A DNA stretch of 64,000 nucleotides from Pyrinomonadaceae bacterium (lineage in GTDB: Bacteria; Acidobacteriota; Blastocatellia; Pyrinomonadales; Pyrinomonadaceae). The stretch is taken from the NCBI GenBank assembly GCA_025054715.1, contig JANWYH010000002.1:1-64000 (forward strand), read 5' to 3'. A program made the translations under genes and the position numbers. The notes below the pieces were generated by a model that saw nothing but the letters and a program-made list of their open reading frames with translations, was not told the origin of the DNA and made no database searches. Of this stretch, positions 43,960 through 52,388 are shown piece by piece (within the stretch, counting starts at the first letter, position 1; every line of letters begins with the position of its first letter).

Positions 43960-45225
43960 ATGAAAATTCTAGTGGTTGGCTCAGGTGGAAGAGAACACGC
44001 TCTCTGCTGGGCCTTTGCCAAAAATCCAGACAGAAAAATCTACTGCGCAGACGGAAACGCAGGGATTGCCGAAATTGCCGAATGCATAGACATAAAACCA
44101 ACACAAATAGAAAAGCTAGCAGACTTTGCTGAAACGGAAAAAATAGATTTGACTTTTGTTGGTGGAGAATCTGCCCTAGCACTAGGAATTGTTGATGAGT
44201 TTGAAAAAAGAGGACTAAAAATAATAGGTCCTAACAAACAAGCCTCAATGCTAGAAGCTTCAAAAGCATTTGCAAAAAACTTCATGAGCCGGTACCTCAT
44301 ACCGACAGCAAAATACCAAGTGGCAAATTCTATAGAAGAAGCCAAAGCTATAGTCAAAAGCAACTTCTTCGGTAAAAGTAAAATCGTTATAAAGGCAGAT
44401 GGACTGGCAGCGGGTAAAGGCGTTATAGTCACAGACGGAAAAGAAGAAGCTCTTGAAGCCATCAATCAACTCCAATCAATCGCTGGACAAGAAGCTACGC
44501 AAAAAATAATCCTTGAAGAAAGGCTAATCGGCAAGGAAATTTCGCAGATTCTCTTTTGCGATGGTGACAACTTTGTTCTTATGCCTCCCGTAAGAGATCA
44601 CAAGAGACTTCTTGACGGCGACAAAGGGCCAAATACTGGCGGAATGGGAACGATAGCCGATTGGAATCTCCTTACTGACGAGCAAAGGGAAGAAATAGTA
44701 GAAAACATAGTCAAGCCGACTCTGCAAGGATGCAAAAAAGAAGGCTTAAAATTCAAAGGAGTCCTCTTTCTTGGGCTGATGCTGACAGAAGAAGGCGCAA
44801 AAGTCCTTGAATACAACGTCAGGTTTGGGGATCCAGAAACTCAAGTCATCTTGCCGTTACTCGAAACAGATATTTTTGGTATTTCAGAAGCCATAGCAAA
44901 CGAATCCCTAAGAAATCTGGAAGTAAGATGGTCAAGATCAAGCGCCGTGTGTGTTGTCCTGGCTTCTAAAGGCTATCCTCAAAATCCGCAAGTAGGAGCG
45001 TGCATTTACGGTGTTGAAGATGTAGCAAAAACAAAAGACATTTTCGTTTTCCACGCAGGAACAAAAAGAAATGAAAAAGGCAAGTTAGTAACGGCCGGCG
45101 GTCGCGTTCTCGGTATAACCGCTATAGCTGAAAATATCGAAAAAGCAATCCAAAAAGCTTACCAATCTGTCGAGAAAATCCGCTTTGAAGGCATGCAATT
45201 TAGGCGTGACATAGGAGCAACATAA
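43960..45225 (+). CDS. purD: phosphoribosylamine--glycine ligase (GAR synthetase)
   Basis: 421 aa ATP-grasp enzyme of de novo purine synthesis. N-terminal MKILVVGSGGREHAL, the ATP site VIKADGLAAGKGVIV, LLDGDKGPNTGGMG and the metal-binding EYNVRFGDPETQ are all intact. Other pur genes are not adjacent. A 2-bp gap to the next gene suggests co-transcription with the queuosine-precursor transporter. Confidence 0.95.
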   Translation: MKILVVGSGGREHALCWAFAKNPDRKIYCADGNAGIAEIAECIDIKPTQIEKLADFAETEKIDLTFVGGESALALGIVDEFEKRGLKIIGPNKQASMLEASKAFAKNFMSRYLIPTAKYQVANSIEEAKAIVKSNFFGKSKIVIKADGLAAGKGVIVTDGKEEALEAINQLQSIAGQEATQKIILEERLIGKEISQILFCDGDNFVLMPPVRDHKRLLDGDKGPNTGGMGTIADWNLLTDEQREEIVENIVKPTLQGCKKEGLKFKGVLFLGLMLTEEGAKVLEYNVRFGDPETQVILPLLETDIFGISEAIANESLRNLEVRWSRSSAVCVVLASKGYPQNPQVGACIYGVEDVAKTKDIFVFHAGTKRNEKGKLVTAGGRVLGITAIAENIEKAIQKAYQSVEKIRFEGMQFRRDIGAT

Positions 45226-45227
45226 GG

Positions 45228-45929
45228 ATGAAACGATACAAATACTACGATCTACTGATGGCGACCTTTGTGACCGTGCTTCTTTGTTCAAATCTAATCG
45301 GAGTTCACAAGGTCACTTATGTTAATTTGCCATTGTATGGTGAATACGTCTATGGTGCTGGCGTGCTTTTCTTTCCGATAAGTTATCTATTCGGTGATAT
45401 TCTTACAGAAGTTTATGGATATGCGCGATCGAGAAAAGTAATCTGGGCGGGTTTCGGAGCGTTGATCTTTGCTTCGTTTATGTCTTTTGTTGTCGTAAAC
45501 TTGCCACCTGCTAGCGTTTATCCACCTGAAAGCCAAAAGGCGCTAGAAATGATTTTCGGGCAGACTCCGCGCATTGTCATCGCATCATTGCTAGCTTTCT
45601 GGGCTGGAGAATTTGTTAACTCATTTGTCCTTGCAAAAATGAAGCTACTAACAAAAGGCAAATTTCTATGGACTAGAACAATCGGCTCTACGATTGCGGG
45701 TGAACTTACAGACACACTGATTTTTTATCCAATCGCATTCTACGGCTTTTGGTCGAACGAACAACTCATTAGCGTAATGATTGGTAACTACTTCATTAAA
45801 GTAATGTGGGAAGTTTTGGCAACTCCGTTTACCTACGTAGTTGTCAATGCCCTAAAAAGAGCTGAACAAGAAGACTATTTTGACTATGATACTAACTTCA
45901 ATCCATTTATTTTGGAAGTAGAAAAATAA
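45228..45929 (+). CDS. queuosine precursor transporter (YhhQ/QPTR family)
   Basis: 233 aa with about six hydrophobic helices. LLCSNLIGVHKVTYV, GVLFFPISYLFGDILTEVYGY, FWAGEFVNSFVLAKMKLLTKGKF (read in part) and RTIGSTIAGELTDTLIFYPIAFYG are strongly family-typical. The family imports preQ0/preQ1 for queuosine tRNA modification. It has its own AGGAG and AAGG before ATG 45228. QueE at 10.8 kb indicates that the cell can also make the precursor. Confidence 0.9.
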   Translation: MKRYKYYDLLMATFVTVLLCSNLIGVHKVTYVNLPLYGEYVYGAGVLFFPISYLFGDILTEVYGYARSRKVIWAGFGALIFASFMSFVVVNLPPASVYPPESQKALEMIFGQTPRIVIASLLAFWAGEFVNSFVLAKMKLLTKGKFLWTRTIGSTIAGELTDTLIFYPIAFYGFWSNEQLISVMIGNYFIKVMWEVLATPFTYVVVNALKRAEQEDYFDYDTNFNPFILEVEK

Positions 45930-45955
45930 ACTGGTTAGGCGTAAGTTAGTATCTA

Positions 45956-46003
45956 CTGCAAATTTTCATCGGACACGTCTGCAAAAATTTTGATCCGACA
46001 CAA
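45956..46003. repeat. two imperfect tandem copies of a ~24-bp unit
   Basis: CTGCAAATTTTCATCGGACA (start of copy 1, 45956) and CTGCAAAAATTTTGATCCGA (start of copy 2, 45979), both ending in GACAC. They could be paired operator sites; no function can be assigned. Confidence 0.4.
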
Positions 46004-46081
46004 GAAACACATAAATTCTTCAGAACCCACCCAAAGCCCTGACCCCCTACTACTATAACAGCTGCACACATCTACTCTAAG

Positions 46082-46095
46082 AAGAACATGTTCTT
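46082..46095. promoter_or_regulatory. palindromic operator candidate upstream of deoB
   Basis: AAGAACATGTTCTT is a perfect 14-bp palindrome 25 bp before a TAAAAT box (46120-46125). It places a regulator near the -35 of the deoB promoter. Half-sites are spaced too closely for a Gram-positive SOS box. Confidence 0.45.
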
Positions 46096-46151
46096 TTTAT
46101 GGCAGTCTGAGTATTCTGATAAAATTTATGTTACACGTGAGGACTCTTCTT

Positions 46152-47336
46152 ATGACCAAAAGTTTCCGCCGAGTTTGCTTGATTGTTTTAGACTCTGTTG
46201 GAATTGGCGAGATGCCGGATGCAGAAAAGTGGAATGATAGAGGCGCTGACACTCTCGGGAACATACTGAAAACCTATAAACTTAAACTCGAAAATCTAAG
46301 GCAATTAGGACTAGCTAATATAAGAGCATTTGAGAGCCTGCCACCCGTCTCTTCACCCGCAGGAAATTATGGAAAATGCGCTCTTAAGTCAAATGGAAAG
46401 GATACAACTACAGGTCATTGGGAAATAACTGGGATAATTCTGCAAAAGGCTTTTCCAACTTATCCGAACGGATTTCCTTCGGAAATTATTGAAAAATTCA
46501 TATACGAAGCAAAGCTTCCGGGTATCTTAGGAAACATACCTGCTTCAGGAACTGAAATAATAAAGCAGCTTGGCGAGGAGCATATTAAGACAGGAAAGCC
46601 CATAGTCTATACTTCAGCCGACTCCGTCTTTCAAATAGCTGCACACGAAGATGTAATACCTGTTGAACGCCTCTACGAAATCTGCCGTATAGCCCGCCGA
46701 ATTCTTGATGGAGAGCATAAAGTTGGACGCGTAATCGCTCGCCCATTTGTTGGAAGTAGCGCCGAAAACTTCAAAAGAACGGAAAATCGCCATGACTACG
46801 CCGTCTCGCCGCCAAAAAATAATCTTCTCCCAATGCTAAAAGATAAGGGATTTGAAGTCGTTGGAATTGGAAAAATAACCTCTATCTACGATGCAGTCGG
46901 CATAACACGAGACTTTGTAGCAAAAAATAATTCCCAAGCCATTGACCAAACAATAAGAGCCTTAAAAGAAATAGAGTCAGAAGGCTTGATTTTCTCAAAT
47001 CTAGTTGATTTTGACATGCTCTATGGACATAGACGAGACGTTAAAGGTTATGCACAAGCATTGGAATACTTCGACTTGCGATTGTCAGAAATTCTTGAGG
47101 CTTTGCAAGAAGAAGACTTGCTCATTTTGACAGCAGATCATGGAAACGACCCAACCTACAAAGGCACCGATCATACTCGCGAATATGTGCCTTTGCTGGT
47201 TTATGGTAAGAAAGCAAAACAAGGCATTAACCTCGGAACTCGCGAATCGCTTGCCGATATTGGACAAACCATTGCTGAAAACTTCGGCTTGAAACTCGAA
47301 CAAGGAAAAAGCTTTTTGGATGAAATTCGCCTTTAG
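46152..47336 (+). CDS. deoB: phosphopentomutase
   Basis: 394 aa from ATG 46152, chosen over the upstream ATG 46128 because GAGGA (46139-46143) is 8 bases away and the protein then begins like its homologues (KSFRRVCLIVLDSVGIGEMPDA, read in part). The alkaline-phosphatase-fold metal sites are present: DSVGIG, DTLGNI, the catalytic Thr in KDTTTGHWE, and ILTADHGNDPTYKGTDHTRE. It interconverts ribose-1- and ribose-5-phosphate (and deoxy forms) in nucleoside salvage. It stands alone, 200 bp after the transporter gene. Confidence 0.93.
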   Translation: MTKSFRRVCLIVLDSVGIGEMPDAEKWNDRGADTLGNILKTYKLKLENLRQLGLANIRAFESLPPVSSPAGNYGKCALKSNGKDTTTGHWEITGIILQKAFPTYPNGFPSEIIEKFIYEAKLPGILGNIPASGTEIIKQLGEEHIKTGKPIVYTSADSVFQIAAHEDVIPVERLYEICRIARRILDGEHKVGRVIARPFVGSSAENFKRTENRHDYAVSPPKNNLLPMLKDKGFEVVGIGKITSIYDAVGITRDFVAKNNSQAIDQTIRALKEIESEGLIFSNLVDFDMLYGHRRDVKGYAQALEYFDLRLSEILEALQEEDLLILTADHGNDPTYKGTDHTREYVPLLVYGKKAKQGINLGTRESLADIGQTIAENFGLKLEQGKSFLDEIRL

Positions 47337-47345
47337 CAACGAAAC

Positions 47346-48863
47346 CTATCGTTTCAATGCTGCATTTACGAAAGCAGCAGCATCTTCTTTTAGTTTACGA
47401 AGAGAACCTTTCTCAATATACATCATGTGTCCGGCTTCGTAGTAAGCAAAAATTACATTGCGCCGCAGCTCTGGATCAAGATTCATGGCAGAAAAGGTGT
47501 ATTCAGCAGCAAAAAAAGGTGTTGCCATATCGTAATAACCACAGGCTACAAAAACTTTCATGTAAGGATTTTTAGACATGGCTGTTTTTAGAGCAGGTGC
47601 TACGTCAGCGTAGTTGTTAGTTACATTCCAATTCCACGGACCTATACCGCCACCAAGAATGTAATACTCCAAATCCGTTTGAAAGCCGAGTTCTCTGCGA
47701 ACGTAATCGTTGAAGGTAGCAGTATAAGGCGGCCGAATAGCCGTCAGACTTGGGTCAAAATCTGGACTACTTCCTGCCGCATCCTTGTCAATCCCGACGA
47801 AACGGCTATCTAGCCTACCTGTAGACCGTCTCTTTTCTCGAAGAAGCTCTTTGTTGAATTCCGCAAGTTCGACGCGAAAGTTGTTCTGTTCAATAAATTT
47901 CTGACTAAGCCCAGTTAAATTACTCATTTTTTCTAAAAGAGACTGCCTTTCTGTAGCAGAGAGTCGATCAATTCGCATAAGCGCTGGTGCATATTCATTC
48001 ATTGCAAACAAACGCGCCATTTCGACTACTTCTTCAAGTGGCTTTGATTGAAGAGATGGTGGAAGCTTTTTATGATACCATGCAGTCGCAGTGTAGGACG
48101 GCAAAATTAAAACCAAAGGCAAATCATTTCCATCCGCAAAACGTAAAGTCTGAAAATTCAGAACAGCGGAGACAAGCAAAATACCATTTAAAGCTATTCC
48201 CCGCTCGAAAAGATGATTTGTAAGACCCGAAACACGCGTCGAACCGTAACTTTCACCAACAAGAAATATCGGAGAAATCCAACGCTGATTACGAACAAGA
48301 TACATCCGTATAAATTCACCAACTGACTCGATGTCGCCATTCAAGCTGAAAAATTTCTGTCCTAACTCGGGTTTAACGGCTCGGCTATAACCAGTCCCAA
48401 CCGTATCAACGAAAACTAAATCAGTAAAATCTAACCATGTATACTCATTATCAACCAATTCGTAAGGTGGCGGCGGCATCATTCCATCATCAAGCATCCG
48501 GACTCTTTTCGGTCCCAAAGCACCTAAGTGAAGCCAAACCGACGACGAACCGGGACCGCCATTAAAAGAGAACATTAAAGGTCGTTTAGAAACATCCCTC
48601 ACATCATCGAGCGTGTAAGCCATGTAAAAAATTCTAGCTTCAAGTTCACCGGTTTGAGCGTTACGAATAGGCATGTAGCCTGCCATAGTAGTATAATTCA
48701 ACGTCCGCCCACCAACTCGAATAGAGTGTTTCCTTACAACAGGCTCAAATTCTTTCGAATCTGTTGTTCTTGAATCCGATGCTCTCTCTAAAACGCTCGA
48801 AGGAGTCGGCGTAGGAGTAACCGTCTGAAAAAAAAGAAGAAAAGAAAGTAACAAAGCAAACAT
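47346..48863 (-). CDS. exported S10-family serine carboxypeptidase-like peptidase
   Basis: 505 aa with a signal peptide (about 1-16) and a short Thr-Pro segment. The oxyanion region FNGGPGSSSVW, nucleophile Ser205 in GESYGS, the Asp in CGYYDMATPFFA and the His in YEAGHMMYIE make a complete family S10 triad. Such peptidases are common in Acidobacteriota and presumably digest extracellular or periplasmic peptides. Convergent with deoB (9-bp gap). Confidence 0.9.
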   Translation of the reverse strand: MFALLLSFLLFFQTVTPTPTPSSVLERASDSRTTDSKEFEPVVRKHSIRVGGRTLNYTTMAGYMPIRNAQTGELEARIFYMAYTLDDVRDVSKRPLMFSFNGGPGSSSVWLHLGALGPKRVRMLDDGMMPPPPYELVDNEYTWLDFTDLVFVDTVGTGYSRAVKPELGQKFFSLNGDIESVGEFIRMYLVRNQRWISPIFLVGESYGSTRVSGLTNHLFERGIALNGILLVSAVLNFQTLRFADGNDLPLVLILPSYTATAWYHKKLPPSLQSKPLEEVVEMARLFAMNEYAPALMRIDRLSATERQSLLEKMSNLTGLSQKFIEQNNFRVELAEFNKELLREKRRSTGRLDSRFVGIDKDAAGSSPDFDPSLTAIRPPYTATFNDYVRRELGFQTDLEYYILGGGIGPWNWNVTNNYADVAPALKTAMSKNPYMKVFVACGYYDMATPFFAAEYTFSAMNLDPELRRNVIFAYYEAGHMMYIEKGSLRKLKEDAAAFVNAALKR

Positions 48864-49320
48864 ACCTTATTTAATTTAAGTCTTTTTAAGAGTTTAAGAA
48901 CTTCTAGAAACGTAGATTACCACAATGAATTATAAAAATCACCAAGGCTGAAATGAAAGAGGCCGTAGCGAGTATAAAAAACGAAATACTTTTCAACAGA
49001 AACCTGTTTAATTGTTGAAAAAGGCCGATGTTGGAAGCTAGTGGCAGATTCAATTCATCTAAAACTAGCCCATCCATTTTTTTCAAAATCTTCACAACTC
49101 ATTGCCCGTGTATGGAAAACACTGATACTCAAATTTCACTGCCTCTTCTATTTTTGCCCTCCTAAAATAGTTCGTATAATCGAAAGCTCTTTTCCGCCAA
49201 TCATTTTTTCAAAATCTGGAAATTTAGGGCTCCACTAATTCAAAAAGAGATTTACGGTTTAACAGAAAATTCACTGCAAGTTGAATTTCAAATCTTGGCT
49301 TCTGGTTGTATCATAGAGCT
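48864..49320. other. 457-bp region between the S10 peptidase and phoX-like genes
   Basis: This mostly AT-rich interval includes the promoter of the S10 gene (left), a possible 63-aa minus-strand membrane peptide (48904-49095), and TATCAT at 49309-49314 just before the PhoX start. A plus-strand frame at 49041-49238 lacks any supporting feature. Confidence 0.5.
48904..49095 (-). CDS. possible 63-aa single-helix membrane protein
   Basis: GTG start at 49095. The product has a charged N-terminal half (MKILKKMDGLVLDELNLPLA) and one convincing hydrophobic helix near the C-terminus (SISFFILATASFISALVIFI), ending CGNLRF. There is only a weak GAG upstream of the start. Listed as tentative. Confidence 0.3.
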   Translation of the reverse strand: MKILKKMDGLVLDELNLPLASNIGLFQQLNRFLLKSISFFILATASFISALVIFIIHCGNLRF

Positions 49321-50724
49321 ATGGTTAGTAGAAGGGAATTCTTAAAGGGTGTCGCAACAAGCGGAGCTTTATTGGCCTTTAGCGGGTTTCAAAAAAGGGC
49401 TGAAGCTATTTTAACAAACTCGGTAGCAGATTTGAAAGCTTATGGTTTCGGCGAATTGTTTCCTACTCCTGCAAAAAATACGGGCGAGATTTACCTAGCA
49501 CTTCCTAAAGGTTTTCAATACAACGTCATAGGTAAAGTCAAAAGTCGTATGTCTGATGGAAATCTGACACCACCAGCTCACGACGGAATGTCAACCTTTC
49601 TCGTAAAAGGAGAGCTTAGAATTGTTAGAAACCACGAAGTAACAGGTGGCAGAATACCAAAACCTTCAGCAGCAATCGGGACAAATCCATACGATGAATC
49701 TGCCGCCGGGGGAACGACGACTCTAATAATAGATACGAAGACCAATGAGCTTGTCAAAGACTTTGTAAGTCTAAGTGGGACTTTGATTAACTGCGCCGGT
49801 GGTAAGACTCCTTGGGGTAGCTGGATTTCTTGCGAGGAAACAACTCTTGGCAAAACTGTAATAACTACGAAAGACGGACAAAAACAAGGCGGCTTTTTAA
49901 AACCGCACGGATATTGCTTTGAAGTTCCTGCATCTTCAAACTCACCTGTAAATCCAATCCCGCTAAAAGCTATGGGAAGATTCTGCCATGAAGCAATTGC
50001 CGTTGATCGAAAATCAGGCATAATCTACTTAACCGAAGACAACAAGATGGCTGGCTTTTACCGTTTTCTGCCGAATAGATACGGAAGACTCCAAGAAGGT
50101 GGCAAGCTCCAGATTTTGAAAATGAAAGACATAGACAACTTCGACACCAGAAAAGGCCAAAAAGTAGGTAAAAGCTTTACAGTAACATGGGTTGACATAG
50201 ACGATCCTGATCCAGAAGAAGCCGATGTTGATGAGCTTGCAGTTTTTAAGCAAGGAGCTAAGAAAGGAGCTGCCGTGTTTGCTCGCTTAGAAGGTATCTA
50301 CAGCGATGACAAAGGGCAAATATATTTTGTTTCAACTAGCGGTGGCGACAATAAAGGTGGTCAAATCTGGCTCTACAGACCCGTAAATAAGGATGAAGGA
50401 ATACTGACTTTAATTTTTGAATCTCCCGATAGAGACATTCTCGATATGCCCGACAACATCTGTCTTCACCCCAAAAATAATCTTTTGTTCATCTGTGAGG
50501 ATAGCGACTACATAGGTGAAGGTGGAACCATTGATAACTACATAAGGATACTTACCCCAAATGGCAAGATAGCAGACTTTGCAAAAAACATTACCGAAGG
50601 CTTTATAAGTGGCGAGTTTGCTGGTTCTACTTTCTCCGCCGACGGAAGAACACTCTTTGTAAATATCCAAACCGTTGGAGTAACACTAGCGGTCTGGGGC
50701 GATTGGGACAAATTTAGAATCTAG
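49321..50724 (+). CDS. Tat-exported PhoX/DUF839 family phosphatase-like protein
   Basis: 467 aa from ATG 49321. This start gives a proper twin-arginine signal (SRREFLKG, then a hydrophobic stretch); an in-frame TTG at 49306 would bury it. The PF05787 (PhoX) pattern is visible: KNTGEIYLALPKGFQYNVIG, HDGMSTFLVKGELRIVRNHE, CAGGKTPWGSWISCEET, FCHEAIAVDRKSGIIYLTED. PhoX enzymes are Ca/Fe alkaline phosphatases, but many homologues are untested. TATCAT ends six bases before the ATG, a leaderless arrangement. Confidence 0.85.
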   Translation: MVSRREFLKGVATSGALLAFSGFQKRAEAILTNSVADLKAYGFGELFPTPAKNTGEIYLALPKGFQYNVIGKVKSRMSDGNLTPPAHDGMSTFLVKGELRIVRNHEVTGGRIPKPSAAIGTNPYDESAAGGTTTLIIDTKTNELVKDFVSLSGTLINCAGGKTPWGSWISCEETTLGKTVITTKDGQKQGGFLKPHGYCFEVPASSNSPVNPIPLKAMGRFCHEAIAVDRKSGIIYLTEDNKMAGFYRFLPNRYGRLQEGGKLQILKMKDIDNFDTRKGQKVGKSFTVTWVDIDDPDPEEADVDELAVFKQGAKKGAAVFARLEGIYSDDKGQIYFVSTSGGDNKGGQIWLYRPVNKDEGILTLIFESPDRDILDMPDNICLHPKNNLLFICEDSDYIGEGGTIDNYIRILTPNGKIADFAKNITEGFISGEFAGSTFSADGRTLFVNIQTVGVTLAVWGDWDKFRI

Positions 50725-50774
50725 GCTTTTCTTCCTAATCTTGGAGGACTCCAACAGTACTATCTTCAATCCAT

Positions 50775-51011
50775 TCAAGCGGCTGTCTCAAAAAGAGATA
50801 ATATCTTTTTTCCTTCAGCCGAACGCGGATGAATGGTGCGAAGGTGTTTCCTACCTTGCATTTCCCAGATGGCGGTTATCTCACCGTCTTTTTCAACTGC
50901 ATGATAGGTTATCTCTTCTTCAACTGATTCATTTGTTCCTTTCAGTTCGGTATCTTCTTTTTCTTCTTCAGACACTTGAACGGTAGCTGCTATGCTTTCT
51001 GTTTCTGACAT
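50775..51011 (-). CDS. small acidic protein of unknown function
   Basis: 78 aa from ATG 51011, which has AAAGGG five bases upstream (a GTG two codons earlier is possible). The first ~30 residues are acidic and probably disordered (TESIAATVQVSEEEKEDTEL); the rest may form a small beta fold (ITYHAVEKDGEITAIWEMQGRKHLR). No family recognised. Promoter probably in 51018-51090. Confidence 0.55.
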   Translation of the reverse strand: MSETESIAATVQVSEEEKEDTELKGTNESVEEEITYHAVEKDGEITAIWEMQGRKHLRTIHPRSAEGKKILSLFETAA

Positions 51012-51093
51012 ATTCACCCTTTTCGAATTTTCAATTTTAAGCGGCTTTTATTTACAAAGTCAAATCTTCCTGTCAAACTTGAGACAAGGCGTA

Positions 51094-52197
51094 TCACTGA
51101 ACAAAGGAAACTTCGTAACCTTCACGATAACGCAAATTCATCGGAGAGCTTACCCCCCTAAGTTCAACCCTGATTTTCCTGTAAGTCTTTTCTTTACTTT
51201 CGTTTGACGAGTAGTAACCTAAGCTATAACTTGCACCAATGGCTTCAGCAATTTGCTTAAAAGCTCTTCTGGCCTCACTCAAATCAACTACAGGAAAAAC
51301 TTGTCCTCCCGACTCTTTGGCTAATCGCTGCATTTCATAATCGGCAATTTCATATAGTTTCTTGCTAATAGCAAGCCTTTCGAAATACCCGAGAGAACAA
51401 AAATCATACGTCTTCTCTACCTTTGACTTTGCGCCAAACTGCTTATAATACCGCCTAAGTTGTGCAGCCGAAAATTTGGTTGCTATTTCACAATCCTGCA
51501 AAAGCCCTTCTTCAAAAAAATCTCTCGTATCAAGCTGAATAAAATAGACCAAAATACCTTTCTTTTGAACTAATTCAAGAACTTCATCAAAATCTGCGAC
51601 ACTCACTGAGTCAACTCCATCGGTTAAAGCAACAATCGCACGCCTGCCTCGATATTTTTCTGTAGGTTCTTCGTTAAACACTTTGTTGAGAATTTCCAAC
51701 ATAGCATCATAGTAAGGAGTTCCGCCGCTGGTGCTGATGTTGGCTAAAGATTTCTCAAGAGTTAGACGCTCTTCGGTAAGACCAGTTAGAATTTGGCTTA
51801 CTGCTACTTGTTTCCCATCTCTAATTACGCTTTGAAAAGAAACTATAGCGACTTTATCATCTTTCCTCAATGACGAGATAAAGTAACTTGCAGCACGACG
51901 TATTAAAGGCAATTCATTTCGAGTCGAACCTGAAGTATCAAGAAGAAGAGCTATCTCAAAAGGAGCTTCCGTTAACGAAAAAGAAGCAATTTCTTGCTTC
52001 TTGCCGTCTTCATAAATAACGAAATTTTCTCTCTTAAGATTAAGAACTGGCTTGCCACTTGTGTCAGTTACTATAACAGGAACATTGATAAGTTTTGTCT
52101 CGATGCGTATTATTTCGTCTTCTTCCTTCCTGTCTTGCGCAAAGCCAAAAGCACAAAGAAGAAGAATAGCTATATAGATTTTGAATTTGCGTAACAC
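51094..52197 (-). CDS. secreted VWA protein of the acidobacterial VWFA-related type
   Basis: 367 aa. Signal peptide (about 1-20), a short domain with IETKLINVPVIVTDTSGKPV and LKRENFVIYEDGKKQEI, then a von Willebrand A domain with the complete MIDAS start LLDTSGST and LTDGVD. The C-terminus has SYSLGYYSSN and YRKIRVELRG. This arrangement is the TIGR03436-type protein family abundant in Acidobacteriota. Role unknown; surface adhesion or complex assembly is likely. Start is GTG 52197 with TATAAT at 52217-52212. Confidence 0.9.
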   Translation of the reverse strand: MLRKFKIYIAILLLCAFGFAQDRKEEDEIIRIETKLINVPVIVTDTSGKPVLNLKRENFVIYEDGKKQEIASFSLTEAPFEIALLLDTSGSTRNELPLIRRAASYFISSLRKDDKVAIVSFQSVIRDGKQVAVSQILTGLTEERLTLEKSLANISTSGGTPYYDAMLEILNKVFNEEPTEKYRGRRAIVALTDGVDSVSVADFDEVLELVQKKGILVYFIQLDTRDFFEEGLLQDCEIATKFSAAQLRRYYKQFGAKSKVEKTYDFCSLGYFERLAISKKLYEIADYEMQRLAKESGGQVFPVVDLSEARRAFKQIAEAIGASYSLGYYSSNESKEKTYRKIRVELRGVSSPMNLRYREGYEVSFVQ

Positions 52198-52211
52198 TTT
52201 TCAACTTTTAG

Positions 52212-52217
52212 ATTATA
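52212..52217 (-). promoter_or_regulatory. -10 box of the VWA gene
   Basis: TATAAT on the minus strand, 14 bases before the GTG start; the predicted leader is only about 8 nt and has no Shine-Dalgarno. Confidence 0.45.
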
Positions 52218-52344
52218 TTCCACTAGACTACGATAAACCAAAAATTTGTATGAAGAAGCAAAGTCTAGATGATCAGCTGAAACAGGTAAGTTGTAGAAAA
52301 AATTCTTGGATAAATCTGTTCCTGCCAACTTTCGAGTCGAAAAG

Positions 52345-52376
52345 AAAAAACCTGCCCTACACCAGGGCAGGTTTTT
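52345..52376. terminator. bidirectional rho-independent terminator
   Basis: A-run, CCTGCCCT (52351-52358), loop ACACC, AGGGCAGG (52364-52371), T-run 52372-52376; works in both directions. It lies just past the acyl-CoA dehydrogenase stop. Confidence 0.9.
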
Positions 52377-52388
52377 CAGCGTTTTGAT

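Noticed and set aside
49041-49238. 65-aa plus-strand frame
   Set aside because: No ribosome site, no plausible domain; antisense to the slightly better 48904-49095 candidate.
52181-52387. 68-aa plus-strand frame between the VWA and acyl-CoA dehydrogenase genes
   Set aside because: It reads straight through a strong bidirectional terminator and has no recognisable feature.
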